This document shows, in pieces, positions 32,460 through 44,029 of a stretch of DNA of 64,000 nucleotides (position 1 is the stretch's first letter; every line of letters starts with the position of its first letter). Source of the DNA: Plantago ovata (taxonomy: Eukaryota; Streptophyta; Magnoliopsida; Lamiales; Plantaginaceae); the NCBI GenBank assembly GCA_028274465.1, contig CM051455.1:106266942-106330941 (forward strand). The letters are read 5' to 3'. The position numbers were made by a program, and so were the translations under genes. The notes below the pieces were generated by a model, which was not told the origin of the DNA, did no database searches, and saw only the letters and a list, made by a program, of their open reading frames with translations.

Positions 32460-33920
32460 AAGTTTAGCTCTCACCTTAAATCCACTTTCGACGTTCGGGA
32501 CGAGCGACGACGTTCAGGTTTGGGGGGGGGCTATCGCTGGTTATCTCTATACTTGTCTTGCTTTTGATAAACTCGTGAAATCTTTTGTTTGCATTTGCAT
32601 TTGCACGTTTACCGCTTTCTTAGTATTTAGTTGCATACACTACATTCATCCTAGTATAGTCTTGCATGTTTTATGTGGAGTTTATTGCCAAATTTTTTGA
32701 ACCTTTTTATTGGGTAGATTAACTAATTATGACATTAATAATATGCTTCATCTCTATGAATTTGTTTGAGGTTTTTCTCGCTTGGCTTGTCACATTTATG
32801 TATTGCACTTAGTTAAGCTTGGTAGTCTCGACATCACTTAGTGGTGTTTTCTCTACTGCGGTTCACGAAGGACTTTATAATAGAATGATGCATGTTAGGG
32901 TCTTATGGTTGTTTTCCCGAGTAATTATGTACCTAAGAGGTAACAAGTCTTCACCTTGCTTTGAGATTGCTAAATGCCTAGGAAGGAGGTAGTGTGAGAT
33001 TGTGTGATCCTTTGTTTGCAACCTATTCTTTCGAATAGGTTTGGGGAGGGGGTTACGCTATCATTAGACTTGTTTTTCAATTTTTAGTGTGTGTTGTGAG
33101 TTTATTTTCCTTTTTTCGTAAATTTTATACTCCAACCTATTCTTTCGAATAGGTTTGGGGAGGTGGTTTGTGTGTCATTTTTTGGTTCTTTTCATTGTGC
33201 TACTGCTGGCTAAAAAAAAAAAAAAATCGAAACAAAAGAGGAGAAAAATTCCAGAAAAAAAGAAAAAAAAATTTGGAAAAGAAAAAAAAAGAAAAGACCC
33301 AAAAAAAAAAAAAAAACAAAGAAGGGTCCAAAAAAAGAGCCAAAAAGCAGTTTAGCAAATTGTTGTCTCATTTTTCAATTTTTGTAATGTTCGTAATCAT
33401 GTTGCAATTTTTGTTTGTTTGAGTGTCATCTGTTCTAGACCACCCTCGTCCTGCCATTTAGGAAGTGGTGAATAGCTTAAGACTTAGCTTGAGAGATGGG
33501 AAGAATAAGGGGAGTGTTATCTTTTTTAGGGAACCCTCCTTCGTTTGATGAGAGCCAGTATTGGTTCGACCTCTTTGAGGAAAAGTCTTAACTTGGTGAA
33601 CAGTAGTAAGTCCTCAGTTTCATAGGCACGGCACAACCATTCGTATTTTAACATGTTTCATTACGTCGTCACTAACTAGGTCCAGGTAGAGAATGTTACG
33701 AGAGACTATCTTGTTTGACATAAGTGCTTATGTGAATGTGTATAAGTCAATCGGGGCATTCTTCAGCCAATATCCATGTTATGATTTGTAAAGTTTTTGT
33801 TCATGTGTTTTTGATAGATTCAATAGATTAGTTCATTTCATTTGGCATGAGACTCCATTTTTTGTGTTGCATTGTTTTTTGCATTAGAGTCTAGCTTAGT
33901 TGCTTGAGGACAATCAAAGG
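32460..33920 (+). other. long 3' untranslated region of the gag-only element
   Basis: No reading frame beyond low-complexity ones. Homologous to 1-1060 (reverse complement). It contains CGACGTTC...GACGACGTTC near 32489-32515, three purine runs (32515-32530, 33040-33052, 33154-33168), two hairpins (33020-33041 and 33134-33155) and an A-rich tract (33209-33356). Confidence 0.8.
33020..33168 (+). other. two hairpin plus polypurine modules
   Basis: Perfect 9-bp stems AACCTATTC/GAATAGGTT with a TTTC loop at 33020-33041 and 33134-33155. Each is followed by TTGGGGAGG purines. They resemble extra copies of the true polypurine tract at 33922-33936 (GGTTTGGGGAG). Confidence 0.75.
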
Positions 33921-33921
33921 T

Positions 33922-33936
33922 TCGGTTTGGGGAGTT
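33922..33936 (+). promoter_or_regulatory. polypurine tract of the gag-only element
   Basis: TCGGTTTGGGGAGTT abuts the 3' LTR start at 33937. Confidence 0.8.
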
Positions 33937-35137
33937 TGATGAACGTGTATTTTACACTTTCATTCGAGTCTTTTTTCACCAATTTAGCTATCCTCTATGT
34001 TAATTTAGCTTTATTTTAGTGCATTTTATTAGAATAGTGTCACGTTTCCCTTTTGTTTGTATTTTACAGGTTTTGGGTAAAAACGAGGTTTTCTGGGCAA
34101 TTATATTGAAGAGAACGAAGAATTGGTGTTCCGAAGGCATTTTTGGAGTATCTAGAAGATTCCGGATAGGATTTGAAGTCTAGGGGTCGAGTCTGAAGGC
34201 TAAAAGGTCACTAGAAGGAAAAAACCGAGTCCGAAAAGGAAAAGAAATCCAAAAACGCGTCGAAAACGCGTAAATGGTCGGCTGGAGATCCCGGGCGATT
34301 CGCCCGGGACGTGGGGCGGTTCGCCCCACACCAGGCGATTCGCCCGGTGTGTGGGGCGACTCGCCCCACACCTTCCGAACCCCTATATGTAGTTGCTCAG
34401 TTTTCTCCGTTTTTCATACTTTCTCAAACCTTTTTTCATACCTCTCTCATTACTTTTAGGTAGGAATTCTCCAGAGCCTGTTCAGGGGATTCTTAGCATA
34501 AGAGATACTTTTTCTTATCGTTTTGGAGTTGTGAGATCGCGATTCTTCGGAGATTGACAACCTTCGGTAACATTGTATCTTACAGTTTTTCTATTTATAT
34601 TTATTTATCATTCAACATGTTTTCATTCAATCTTGCTATGATTTCTGTTGATTGCTTAACATCTATGAGTAGCTAAACCTATCGTTGGTGATAGTATGTA
34701 ATTTCTTAGCGAAGGGTTAATAATTATGTTGATGGCGGTAAAGCGAATCAAACTTTGAGTTATTGCTTTATTTCTTTGATCTATCTAAGCCCTCTATCTT
34801 CGTAGTGTTGAATAATAACGGAACACATTGGACAATTCATTGATCAAAGATCTCTATGCAAAACGATCGGGTACTTCATGCATGATTATTAACCTGGTAT
34901 GCTTTGAATGATCATAATATCACTAACTTCCATTATCTTGATAATAAAAACCTGTGCTAAGTCGTCTGTTGATTTTATAATTTAAGTTAGATTAGATAAA
35001 GCTAGTTATAGTCCTTAGAGATCGACACTCGAGGTTATTTTACTGCTACACTACGGTTTTCGTTGTAGTTGTGATTTGCCTTTGGCTAAATACAATTTTA
35101 TTTGATTAATTAGAATTTGACAAATTCCGTTTCATCA
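33937..35137 (+). repeat. 3' LTR of the complete gag-only element
   Basis: Matches 29628-30825 with scattered substitutions and small indels, for example GAGGTTTTCTGGGC against GAGGCGGGC. Its palindromic array is at 34290-34372, and the TATA region reads TATATGTAG at 34384. Confidence 0.93.
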
Positions 35138-35142
35138 TGAAG

Positions 35143-36407
35143 AGGGTGAATAAGACCATCGAGCTTATGGACTCTGTCGTGAAGCTTAATTATCCGCAGT
35201 GTGAGTTGTTGTTGCTTCGTGCTTGTACGGGTATTTCGAAGCTCTATTTTGCTTTGCGCACTTTCCCTCCTGGTTTCTTTCAGTCGGCTCAGTTTTCTTT
35301 TGATCGGGCTCTCAGATCCTCCTTGGAGCGTATTGTTACGGCGTCGGGTCCCGGTTTTGGTGATTGGCAGTGGCGGCTTGCTACTTTACCCTTTTCTTTT
35401 GGGGGGCTTGGTGTTTATACTGCTGCGGATGTTCGCCATTATGCCTTCATTGCTTTCCACCTTCAGTCTGCTGGTTTGCAGGCTAAGCACTTGTGTCCTT
35501 CTGGTATCACTTCTCTTGGACCTGCTTTTGATGGTGCACTGTACTGAGACCACAGATTCTGATATTTTGAGCAACCCCAGTGAGATCGCTGCCCCCAGAC
35601 TTATGAAGAGACTGGCAGATATATATTTCACGAAGGTTGCTGCTTCTGGAGAATCTGTTTTCTCTTTATCTCCTCGTCAGGTAGCTCTTTGGAAGTCTCA
35701 GCGAGGTGCCCATTCTTCTGATTGGTTGCGATTTGTTCCTATTTCGGGCCTGGGGAAGACTATGAACGGGAGGACTTACTGGTGTGTACTGGGTTATCGG
35801 CTTGGTGTTGCTTTGTTTCCGGTGTCCATGCCTTGCTCTGCTTGCTGTCGGGTTTTTGACGGGGATTTGTTTGGTGACCATGTGGTGTCGTGTGCTGGGG
35901 TGGTGGGTATCAAGCATCGACACAACCTTGTTCGCGACACTCTCTTGGATGTCTGTTTCCGATCTGGCATCTCCGCTGGTAAGGAGGTGGATATTGGTTT
36001 GAGCGATGGGAGTGACAGGTCCATCCATCCTGCAGACTTGCTCCTTTATGCTTGGGATAGGGGAAGGGATGTGTGTGTGGATCTGACCTGGTCTTCCCCC
36101 TTGACAACGGTCTGGGTTGGTGGACTTTGTGCCTGGACATGCGATTGCTGATGCTGCCAAGCGCAAGTCTGCGAAGTATCGGGACTTGTGTGCGGCTAAG
36201 GGATATGAATTCCTTCCTTTCTCTTTCTCGACACTTGGGGAGTTGGATGTTGATGATGTGGATTTGCTTGTTAGAATCCGGGGTTTTGCATTGGCTCAGG
36301 ATGCTAGGGCGCGCGCTGCTTATTTTATTTTTTCTAGAGTTAGTTTTTCTATTGCTAAGGGAGTGGGAGCACAGCTTGTTTCTCGGCTGCCCACTAATTT
36401 TGTGTAA
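35143..36407 (+). pseudogene. non-LTR element C-terminal part: thumb, zinc finger, endonuclease-like
   Basis: Continues the interrupted reverse transcriptase gene. The frame runs to 35547 (LLLLRACTGISKLYFALRT, GDWQWRLATLPFSFGGLGVY), shifts near 35535, and shifts again near 36100. About 35825-35890 encodes a C-X2-C-X11-H-X3-C zinc finger. KHRHNLVRDTL follows, and then a PAD...DVCVDLT motif (about 36020-36095) that fits the restriction-like endonuclease of R2/R4/NeSL-type elements. The stop is at 36405. The frameshifts make it inactive. The endonuclease call is by motif spacing only. Confidence 0.6.
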
Positions 36408-36427
36408 AACATTCATTGTTTTTTATT

Positions 36428-36428
<1 letters not shown>

Positions 36429-36475
<47 letters not shown>
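36429..36475 (+). repeat. ATA/TAA microsatellite at the 3' end of the non-LTR element
   Basis: About 15 trinucleotide repeats with one interruption, starting 22 bp after the stop codon. Probably the element's 3' tail or its target. Confidence 0.85.
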
Positions 36476-37930
36476 CTTCATCCATTATCTCCATCATCTA
36501 CACGGACTACAGAAACTCCACTGCAAAGGGCTTTGTGGTTTTTATCTTTCTAGTTTTGTGGTGGGAGGTACGTAAATTTCTCTTTCTTTTCTGTCTTCTG
36601 CTTGATGCTTTAGTATTATCCGTTTTTTTATTCTTCAATACCTCTGGTTGTGTATTATTTAGCACGTTCAATTGCAAGATCAACGTTCCCACGTTCCAGC
36701 CACCTCTCTACAATTCCCTTCTTCCTCAGTAAGTATTCTACTGTATATTTGTAATTGACGCCCCCTACATACTATTTTACAATGATGCTGCGATTCTCAT
36801 CCAGGTTTGTGTTGAATATATTAGTAGCCATGCCATGATATAATATCTCAGGTCCATACTACATAACTAAGCTAAATATTTATATAATTTGCGTCCGATT
36901 GTTTTTCTATATGGCGATGATTCCCTCCGCTTCCTCATTTTTACCTTGCTGAGTGTTCATTCTGTCAATTAAATGTCTTTTTGTTGTGCTTATAAATTTC
37001 TGAATGATAAATATATGATCCTTATTAGTTATAAACTGAACAATGAGTCAGTGAGTACAAAAGTTAACCTTTCATGAGATGACGTTTGTTGCTTGGTTTT
37101 TGGTTTTGATTAACTAATAGTGCTCTTCATTGCGCCATAACTACCAGATTTGCTATGATGAGAAAACATGTTATAGAGCCTAATAAATGGATTATAAATT
37201 CAATTCCGATTACATACGTTCAAGTGTGGAACAAGACTATCACATATGATCAAGTGTGAAACAAGACGATGTATTGGACGACAATACCAGAAAATGGTTA
37301 ATGAAGCTTCACCAACAAGCTTTAGATCGACTCATACAGTCTATGTTTTTGCATATGTCTAAGAAGATAAAATTAAAAGCCACACTTTTCCACTGTAGTT
37401 GGGAGAGCTTCTGATTCTGTAAAACCTTTGACCTCCAAGATTGAAGTTGCAGTGTTTGTACTAAGCGGATGCAATGATTTAAAATTAAATATTTTGAATT
37501 GCAATTACTAATATTCCCATATTGTTAAATCGGGAAATAAGCTATAAGTGTCTCAACTTTGCAGGGTACCAACATTTAATACTAATTACAAACATTAAAA
37601 TTCAGAAGAACCATAACTAAGATAAATATTATATATAATTTGCGTAGGAGTATTTTACTATGGCGATGGTTTCTCCCGCTCCCTCATTCTTACATTGATG
37701 AGTGTTTTAATTATGTAATTGGAATCATATTCAGCGGCATGTTCTACTTTACTTGTTCATTATGGTGGTTCATTATTTTTTTTGTTATTCTTTTCTGGTA
37801 AATTATTAAGGCTATGGAGGTGAAGATTAGTGGAGATTAGTGGTTCACATGGTTTATAGTTTGATCTGATGCACATGACCCCATCAATCCCTTTTTTAAT
37901 ATGATATATATTACTTCAACAATAATATAT
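36476..37930 (+). other. AT-rich interval, no gene recognised
   Basis: Only short frames. Two related stretches, CTAAATATTTATATAATTTGCGT near 36870 and 37620, suggest a small internal duplication. Otherwise nothing. Confidence 0.45.
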
Positions 37931-37955
37931 TACTATTACCACCACCACCACCACC

Positions 37956-37985
<30 letters not shown>
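37931..37985 (+). repeat. compound ACC/AAT microsatellite
   Basis: About seven CCA units followed by about ten ATA units, just upstream of the OB-fold pseudogene. Confidence 0.85.
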
Positions 37986-37986
<1 letters not shown>

Positions 37987-38019
37987 TGATTGTAGTGAAG
38001 ATGATGATCTAGAGGACTA

Positions 38020-38880
38020 AAAACTATCGAGTCTATTGCTCCAAACTGTGGGGCTTGGACAACAAAAGTTAGAGTTGTGACTAAGACAAAGCCCATTGTC
38101 GGGAAGAGTGGAGTAATGTTCCAAAAACTACTACTTGGAGATGAAGCTATATGTGCTGCAACACTAACCCCCCACAATACACATAGCCCATGTTTAGAAT
38201 TAACCTTGCACCATTTTGTTTGTTAGGGTGACACTGTGGACGCCATCATATTTGGCAATGATATTGAGATTTCAAGAGACACTCTACAAGTTGGAGAAAC
38301 ATATAATGTTTCTAATGCCACAGTCACGCCTGCAAATCAAACTTTTAAGAACCCACTAGCAACAAACAAGCATCAGTGGAAAATCACTGAGAAGACTATG
38401 GTCATGCCATCAAGTGATGGTCAAATTGATGTCCCACCTGTGAATCCTACTTTCATTGACTGTACCCAATTTGCAACCAAAATGACACAAGGCACGATGA
38501 TAAGTAAGAAACACCGTATATATTTATATGCTCCATAGGCCCATTCATGGCATTTTATTTAATGAACACATGCACCAGGTACAATATGCATCATTGTGGA
38601 GAAACGCCCACCACGAGCCGTCAAACAAAACATACTTCATGAATATGCAGCTATAGACAAAAGGTAGGGAACACAGTAAATGAGCATTAAATATAAGTTA
38701 TTATTACATGGTACTTATGGTACTTGTATATTTTGTTACAACAGCTTGGAGCCCTTTGTAGTCACATTTTGGGATGACATTATCCCCAATGATTTGTTGC
38801 AAAATATGGATTCTACTCACCGGAGACCTGTTTTCGCATTGCTGAATTTCATTGTAACTGATTATTATGGTATGTTCTGT
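38020..38880 (+). pseudogene. RPA1-like OB-fold nucleic-acid-binding protein gene
   Basis: Plant RPA1-like proteins bind single-stranded DNA through OB folds; Helitrons also carry such genes. Exon-like pieces are: about 38020-38140 (ESIAPNCGAWTTKVRVVTKT, then VGKSGVMFQKLLLGDE), 38228-38510 (GDTVDAIIFGNDIEISRDTL, then HQWKITEKT and PTFIDCTQFATKM), 38580-38668 (ICIIVEKRPPRAVKQNILHE) and 38746-38875 (LEPFVVTFWDDIIPNDLLQN, then RRPVFALLNF). AG acceptors and GT donors are plausible at several borders. No start codon or C-terminal zinc region is visible, so it is partial. Without an expressed copy I treat it as a pseudogene. I see no Helitron helicase nearby. Confidence 0.55.
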
Positions 38881-38897
38881 TTAAAATATAAAGTACT

Positions 38898-39235
38898 TGT
38901 AATAACCCGTACATTTTATTTGTTCGACTTTTACGGAGTTGACTCTTTTGGAACTGAAATTTATATATGAATTTGAATTAACGGGTTGATTTTGATTAAT
39001 TATTATCGGATGGACTGATAAATCCGGTTGGGTTTTGTGGTTATTTTATGGACCGTAAATAAGACGGGCTATTGTTAGGCTCTGTTGTTCTATTTTTTTT
39101 AATATGAGCTTCGATCCGAATGGGGTCCAAATCATTGTATTGAATGAGACCATTAGGTTAGTTACTGCCGAGCTTATCATTATCATTATCGTATTGCTAA
39201 GAGCTTTGTACTTGGTGCTGGCTGCGGGAATCATG
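38898..39235 (+). repeat. possible LTR fragment beginning TGTAATAACCC
   Basis: The sequence TGTAATAACCCGTACATTTT resembles the LTR start of many plant gypsy elements. No end, partner LTR or internal region is present. It separates the OB-fold pseudogene from the copia fragment. Confidence 0.3.
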
Positions 39236-40506
39236 AGTTCCAACCCAAACCCGAGAAACAAAGGAGCTAAGGGTAAGGGAAAGATGAAAGCCAAGGCTAG
39301 TACTTCAAGTGCTAAGCCTAAAAGTCTGAACCAGAAGGGAGCCAATTTCAAGAGAAGTGGACGGCTACGCACAAATGAGTGCTTTTACTGTAAGCAGAAA
39401 GGTCACTGGAAGAAAGACTGCCCGAAGTTGAAGGAAGAGGGAGCTATGAAGTCGCCGGCATCTACCTCAGGTATGTTTGTTATTGAAATAAACATGACTA
39501 GTTTTGACTCCAATAGTTGGGTATTAGATACAGCTTGTGGCTCACTCATATGTAATAATGTACAGTGGCTAACTGAAGATAGGCTAGTCAAGCTAGGGGA
39601 AATCGATCTACGCGTCGGGAACGACAATGTTGTCATTGCCAAGCGTGTTGGAAGATACAAGATAGATTTAACCTCTGGACATAGAGTAGAACTTGATAAT
39701 GTTTATTACGTTCATTCTATTGTCCGCAATATTATTTCCATTCCATTGTTAGGCAATTTGGGTTTTTCCTTTCGGTTTGCTAATAATACTTGTTATTTTT
39801 CGCACAACGGTTTGTTTTATGGCCATATCAATGAAACCCGGATTCAAAGACTAAGGAAGTTGGAGTACTTAGAGCCATTCAATTTTGAATCGTATGGAAC
39901 GTGTGAATCCTGTGTTAAAGGCAAGATGACGAACAAACCTTTTACGGGAAAAGGCATTCGAGCCACTCGTTGCTTAGAGCTCATACACAGTGATGTATGT
40001 GGACCATTCGCGGTTCAAGCGCATGGCGGTTATTCTTACTTTGTTACCTTTACAGACGATTTCTCAAGATATTGTTATATTTATTTGATGAAACACAAAT
40101 CCGAAACCTTCGAGAAATTCAAGGAGTTTAGGAACGAAGTCGAGAAAGAATTGAAATTAGGCATTGTAAAACTTCGCTCCGATCGAGGAGGCGAATACTT
40201 AAGTCATGAATTTCTTGATTACTTGAAGGAAAATGGAATTCAATCACAGTGGAATCCTTCTGGAATGCCTCAACTGAATAGCGTACCGAAGAGGAGAAAT
40301 CGAACCTTGCTAGATACGGTGAGATCGATGATTGCATTCTCAACTCTTCGAAAATATCTGTGGGGATATGCGCTACAAACTGCAATCTATATACTGAATC
40401 GTGTACCATCTAAATCAGTTCAGAAAACTCCATATGAATTATGGAAAGGCAAGAAGCCTAATTTTGACTATCTTCGTATATGGGGTTGTCCCGCAACAGT
40501 CAAGAG
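39236..40506 (+). pseudogene. copia gag-protease-integrase fragment
   Basis: An open frame fused to unrelated upstream sequence. It has a CCHC knuckle ([14 protein letters not shown]), a protease active site (DTACGS) and integrase core parts ([34 protein letters not shown]). Between protease and integrase the GAG-pre-integrase segment with its His/Cys motif is largely deleted. The frame is cut at 40506 by an inverted LTR of the same family. It lacks the gag N-terminus, reverse transcriptase and RNase H, and is clearly related to 45421-49582. Confidence 0.85.
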
Positions 40507-41763
40507 TGTAAGAAAATACGGTCAGAGTTTCCCCTAGGGTACGCAGCGGAATTTCAAAAAATTTCTTAACATACAGGTTAATTGATTATGTATATGGCGT
40601 ATATATGTAAACACGTTAATTAGAAGAGTAACCTTACTTCCAAAGCAGCTTCCAAGTCTTCGTAATAATCCTGTGTATCTTCTCCTTCGTCAACTCGAAG
40701 ATATCTGCAATACTCTAATTATCTGCAAGACAATAAGAGTTAGTTTCCAGCTCCTAGAACCTCAACCTTGGTATCCACGGATGAACGGCCTATCGGAAGA
40801 ATGCTAGGATATTCTTTGTGTGACCAAGAAGACGGGGCGGCGGTTTTCCTCCGGTGAGGGTGGCGCGCGCGTGGGGCTTATAGAGGAGGGGAGAGTTTTT
40901 ATTTTCTCTAAGAAAACTGGGTATTCAACTGTGTGAATCTCTATTACAAAAACTCTCTAATAGTTTACTCTATATAGTAGTCAATAGAAGCCTAAAACAT
41001 AAGCAATTAGACTTCGTAAAGGAATAAGAATCTAACTCTTATCGCACTAGGAAATCAATATCAAGTCTGGATTCATTCCCAATCAAATTAAAACTCAATC
41101 AGGAAAATCTAACTTATCCCTTGGACTTCTAATAGAGGAAGGAGTCGAACTCCTTCCCCTACTCCAGCTCCTGCACGCGCGCGAGCCTGTTTTACGGGAG
41201 ATAGGTGGGTCCCAATTTTGGGAACCACTTATAGTTCTAAGGCAATTCAAACTCCAAGTAGATTTTTCCCATGTGCATATGTTAATTCTAAATTAACATA
41301 TCCTTTCAAATCAAACCTCTATTATATTTCTAAAATATAATCTTTAATTGTATTTACATAAAATACAATTAATTAGCCAATTCAATTAATAATTCCAAAT
41401 CATTAATTGAGCCACTAAATATTATAATTAATTCCAAATCAATTATAATCCATCAATCACAATTAATTCCAAATTAATTGCGATTCCATCTTCAAGGATA
41501 TTCTGATAAGCTGAATCACCACATAGTGTGACCCATAGGGGCCTCATTGTATTAAGCAAGTCCTAGACTAGGCAAAATGGAATTCCTAGACGGTTCCATT
41601 TGCAATATTAATACATGAGGACGTTTGAGAGGTTTCTCAAAGCAAACCCTTTCGTTGCAAAGTCTGTTGCGCTCAACGCGGCGATGGTAACGTCCCTTCA
41701 TCTGACTGACTCGAATGCATCTATGATCGATGATGTGTCTATCCCAATAATACATCCATGGGC
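40507..41763 (-). repeat. inverted copia LTR, first part
   Basis: The reverse complement of about positions 830-2089 of the LTR at 41764-43852. It starts TGTAAGAAAATACGG, the complement of the LTR 3' end, inside the integrase frame of the older fragment. It is interrupted at 41763 by the complete copia element and resumes at 51685. Confidence 0.85.
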
Positions 41764-43852
41764 TGATAGTGTATATGTCCTAGAGACAGTCCTTAAGGGC
41801 ATGCAACCCTTATAGAGGGCATATAAGTACTATTACACAGGTCAACGTAATATAAAATATGTTTGCTGTTTGACTATTGAGTATCGCTTTCATATTTATA
41901 TTACACCAGGCATGCAGCATGTCATATCACTAATTCTGTTTGTATTGATATTAAACATGTCCCCTCGGATAGATGACCGATCACACAGATGGTGGGAGCT
42001 ATGTGAGTTATCATCTATCCCAAACTCTACCTAGTCGAAGTTCATCTCGGATGTAGGGGTCTGAATGAACCAGATGAGACTAGTATGCGTGGAGGTTATA
42101 CTTGTTGGAGCAAGTGTGAGCCGATCCCACGGCCACGGAACGGATTGTTGGACAATCGAGAAACGTTCCCATAACTGCGCATAGTTGTTCGAAGAAGGAT
42201 TATCGAACAATGGAAGTACCCACCGGACACTCCCATCGATGTATACTCTACACCGAAGTGTCTATGGGAACCGGTAAGTTATCGAAGTGATGCCAGTCGT
42301 CCTTTGGACTTACAGGACTTTGTCATCACATTTGTTGCCCCATATCCTTGGTGGACCCGTCGATGTCAGCTCTGAATAAGCATTTGACCTAAGACACGAT
42401 CCAGGATTATGGCTACATACAAATGGGGATGATAAGTGTTTCTGTGAAGGATTCATCTCTCAAGTGTAGCACAGGAGAGCACTGCTCATAGTCGTTCATA
42501 GTTGTGATTGGTAAAACCGCTAGCCAGCGTATCAATATTATTATGATGGTCATAATAGATATTGGATTCACCATGCAACTCACTGAAGACGCCCATGGAT
42601 GTATTATTGGCATAGACACTTCATCGATCCTAGATGCATTCGAGCAAGTCAGATGAAGGGACGTTACAATCGCCGCGTTGAGCGCAACAGACTTCGCAAC
42701 GAAAGGGTTTGCTTTGAGAAACCTCTCAAACGTGCTCATGTATTAATATTGCAAATGGAACCGTCTAGGAATTCCATTTTTCCTAGTCTAGGACTTGCTT
42801 AATACAATGAGGCCCTATGGGTCACACTATGTGGTGATTCAGCTTATCCGAATATCCTTGTAGATGGAATCGCAATTAATTTGGAATTAATTGTGATTGA
42901 TGGATTATAATTAATTTGGAATTAATTATAATATTTAGTGGCTCAATTAATGATTTGGAATTATTAATTGAATTGGCTAATTAATTGTATTTTATGTAAA
43001 TACAATTAAAGATTATATTTTAGTAATATAATAGATGTTTGAGTTGAAAGGATATGTTAATTTAGAATTAACATATGCACATGGGCAAAATCTACTTGGA
43101 GTTTGAATTGCCTTAGAACTATAAGTGGGTCCCAAAATTGGGACCCACCTAACTCCCGTAGAACAGGCGCGCGCGCGCACGAGCTGGATAGGGGAAGGAG
43201 TTCGACTCCTTCCTCTATTAGAAGTCTAAGGGATAAGTTAGATTTTCCTGATTGAGTTTTAATTTGATTGGGAATGAATCTAGACTTGATATTGATTTCC
43301 TAGTGCGATAATAATTAGATTCTTATACCTTTACGATGTCTAATTGCTTATGTTTTAGGCTTCTATTGACTACTATATATAGTAGACTATTAGAGAGCTT
43401 TTTCAGTATTCTGGACAATCAATTCTTGGAGAATTATTCTACCCAGTTTTCTTAGAGAAAACAAAAGCTCTCCCACCTCACCAAAGCCACGCGCGCGCCA
43501 CCTACCGGAGGAATCGCCGCCCCATTTTCTTGGTCACACAAAGAATATCCTAGCATTCTTTCCGATAGGTTGTTCATCTGTGGATACCAAGGTTGAGGTT
43601 CTAGGAGCTGGAAACTAACTTTTATTGTCTTGCAGATAATCAAAGTATTGCAGATATCTTCGACTTCGACGAAGGAGAAGATACACCGGATTATTACGAA
43701 GACTTGGAAGTTGCTTTGGTAGTAAGGTTAGTCTTCTAATTGACGTGTTTACATATATACAGCATATACATAATCAATAAACATGTATGTTAAGAAATTT
43801 TTTGAAATTCCGCTGCGTACCCTAGGGGTAACTCTGACCGTATTTTCTTACA
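41764..43852 (+). repeat. 5' LTR of copia element
   Basis: TGATAGTGTATATG...TTTTCTTACA. A TATATATAG-type TATA box lies at about 43374-43382. It contains a 67-residue open frame (42599-42802), also open in the other copies. Confidence 0.92.
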
Positions 43853-43853
43853 G

Positions 43854-43872
43854 TGGTATCAGAGCCAGGTTA
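43854..43872 (+). promoter_or_regulatory. primer-binding site, initiator tRNA-Met
   Basis: TGGTATCAGAGCCAGGTT, one base after the LTR, is complementary to the 3' end of plant initiator tRNA-Met. Confidence 0.92.
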
Positions 43873-44029
43873 ATTGATTACGTATATACGTATATATTTT
43901 GTATGATTTTGTAGATATGTGAATGCAATTGATTCTATGATTAATTCGATTTTCAAAAGTTTTGTTTTTTATATAAATTTAGAATTTATATTTTTTCAAC
44001 AAAAAAAATAATATTTAAAATATATATAT

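Larger units (their letters stand above)
29628..35137 (+). mobile_element. complete gag-only Athila-like LTR element (5510 bp)
   Basis: Two LTRs (1198 and 1201 bp) that differ at few positions, a tRNA-Asp-type primer site, one reading frame (31154-32062), a long 3' untranslated region, a polypurine tract and the 5-bp target duplication TGAAG (29623-29627 and 35138-35142). No protease, reverse transcriptase, RNase H or integrase is present. It shares LTR and 3' untranslated region with the element at 1-4657 but not the gag-protease frame. It is the only structurally complete member of the family here, and it must be mobilised in trans. Confidence 0.93.
28744..36475 (+). mobile_element. non-LTR retrotransposon with C-terminal nuclease, split by an LTR element
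   Basis: A 5'-truncated non-LTR element in two pieces, 28744-29627 and 35143-36475, separated by the complete LTR element 29628-35137 and one copy of its 5-bp target duplication. The first piece is reverse transcriptase. The second has the thumb region, a CCHC zinc finger and a restriction-like-endonuclease-type motif. It ends 20-odd bp after its stop codon in an ATA/TAA microsatellite (36429-36475), which fits a retrotransposed 3' tail. The domain order (reverse transcriptase then C-terminal nuclease, no visible apurinic endonuclease) is unlike L1. Confidence 0.65.

Noticed and set aside
33155..33422. Lysine-rich open frames.
   Set aside because: They translate the A-rich tract of the 3' untranslated region; low-complexity artefact.
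35201..36151. Several long hydrophobic or Arg-rich frames on both strands.
   Set aside because: Only one frame at each point carries the reverse transcriptase and nuclease motifs; the others are shadows.
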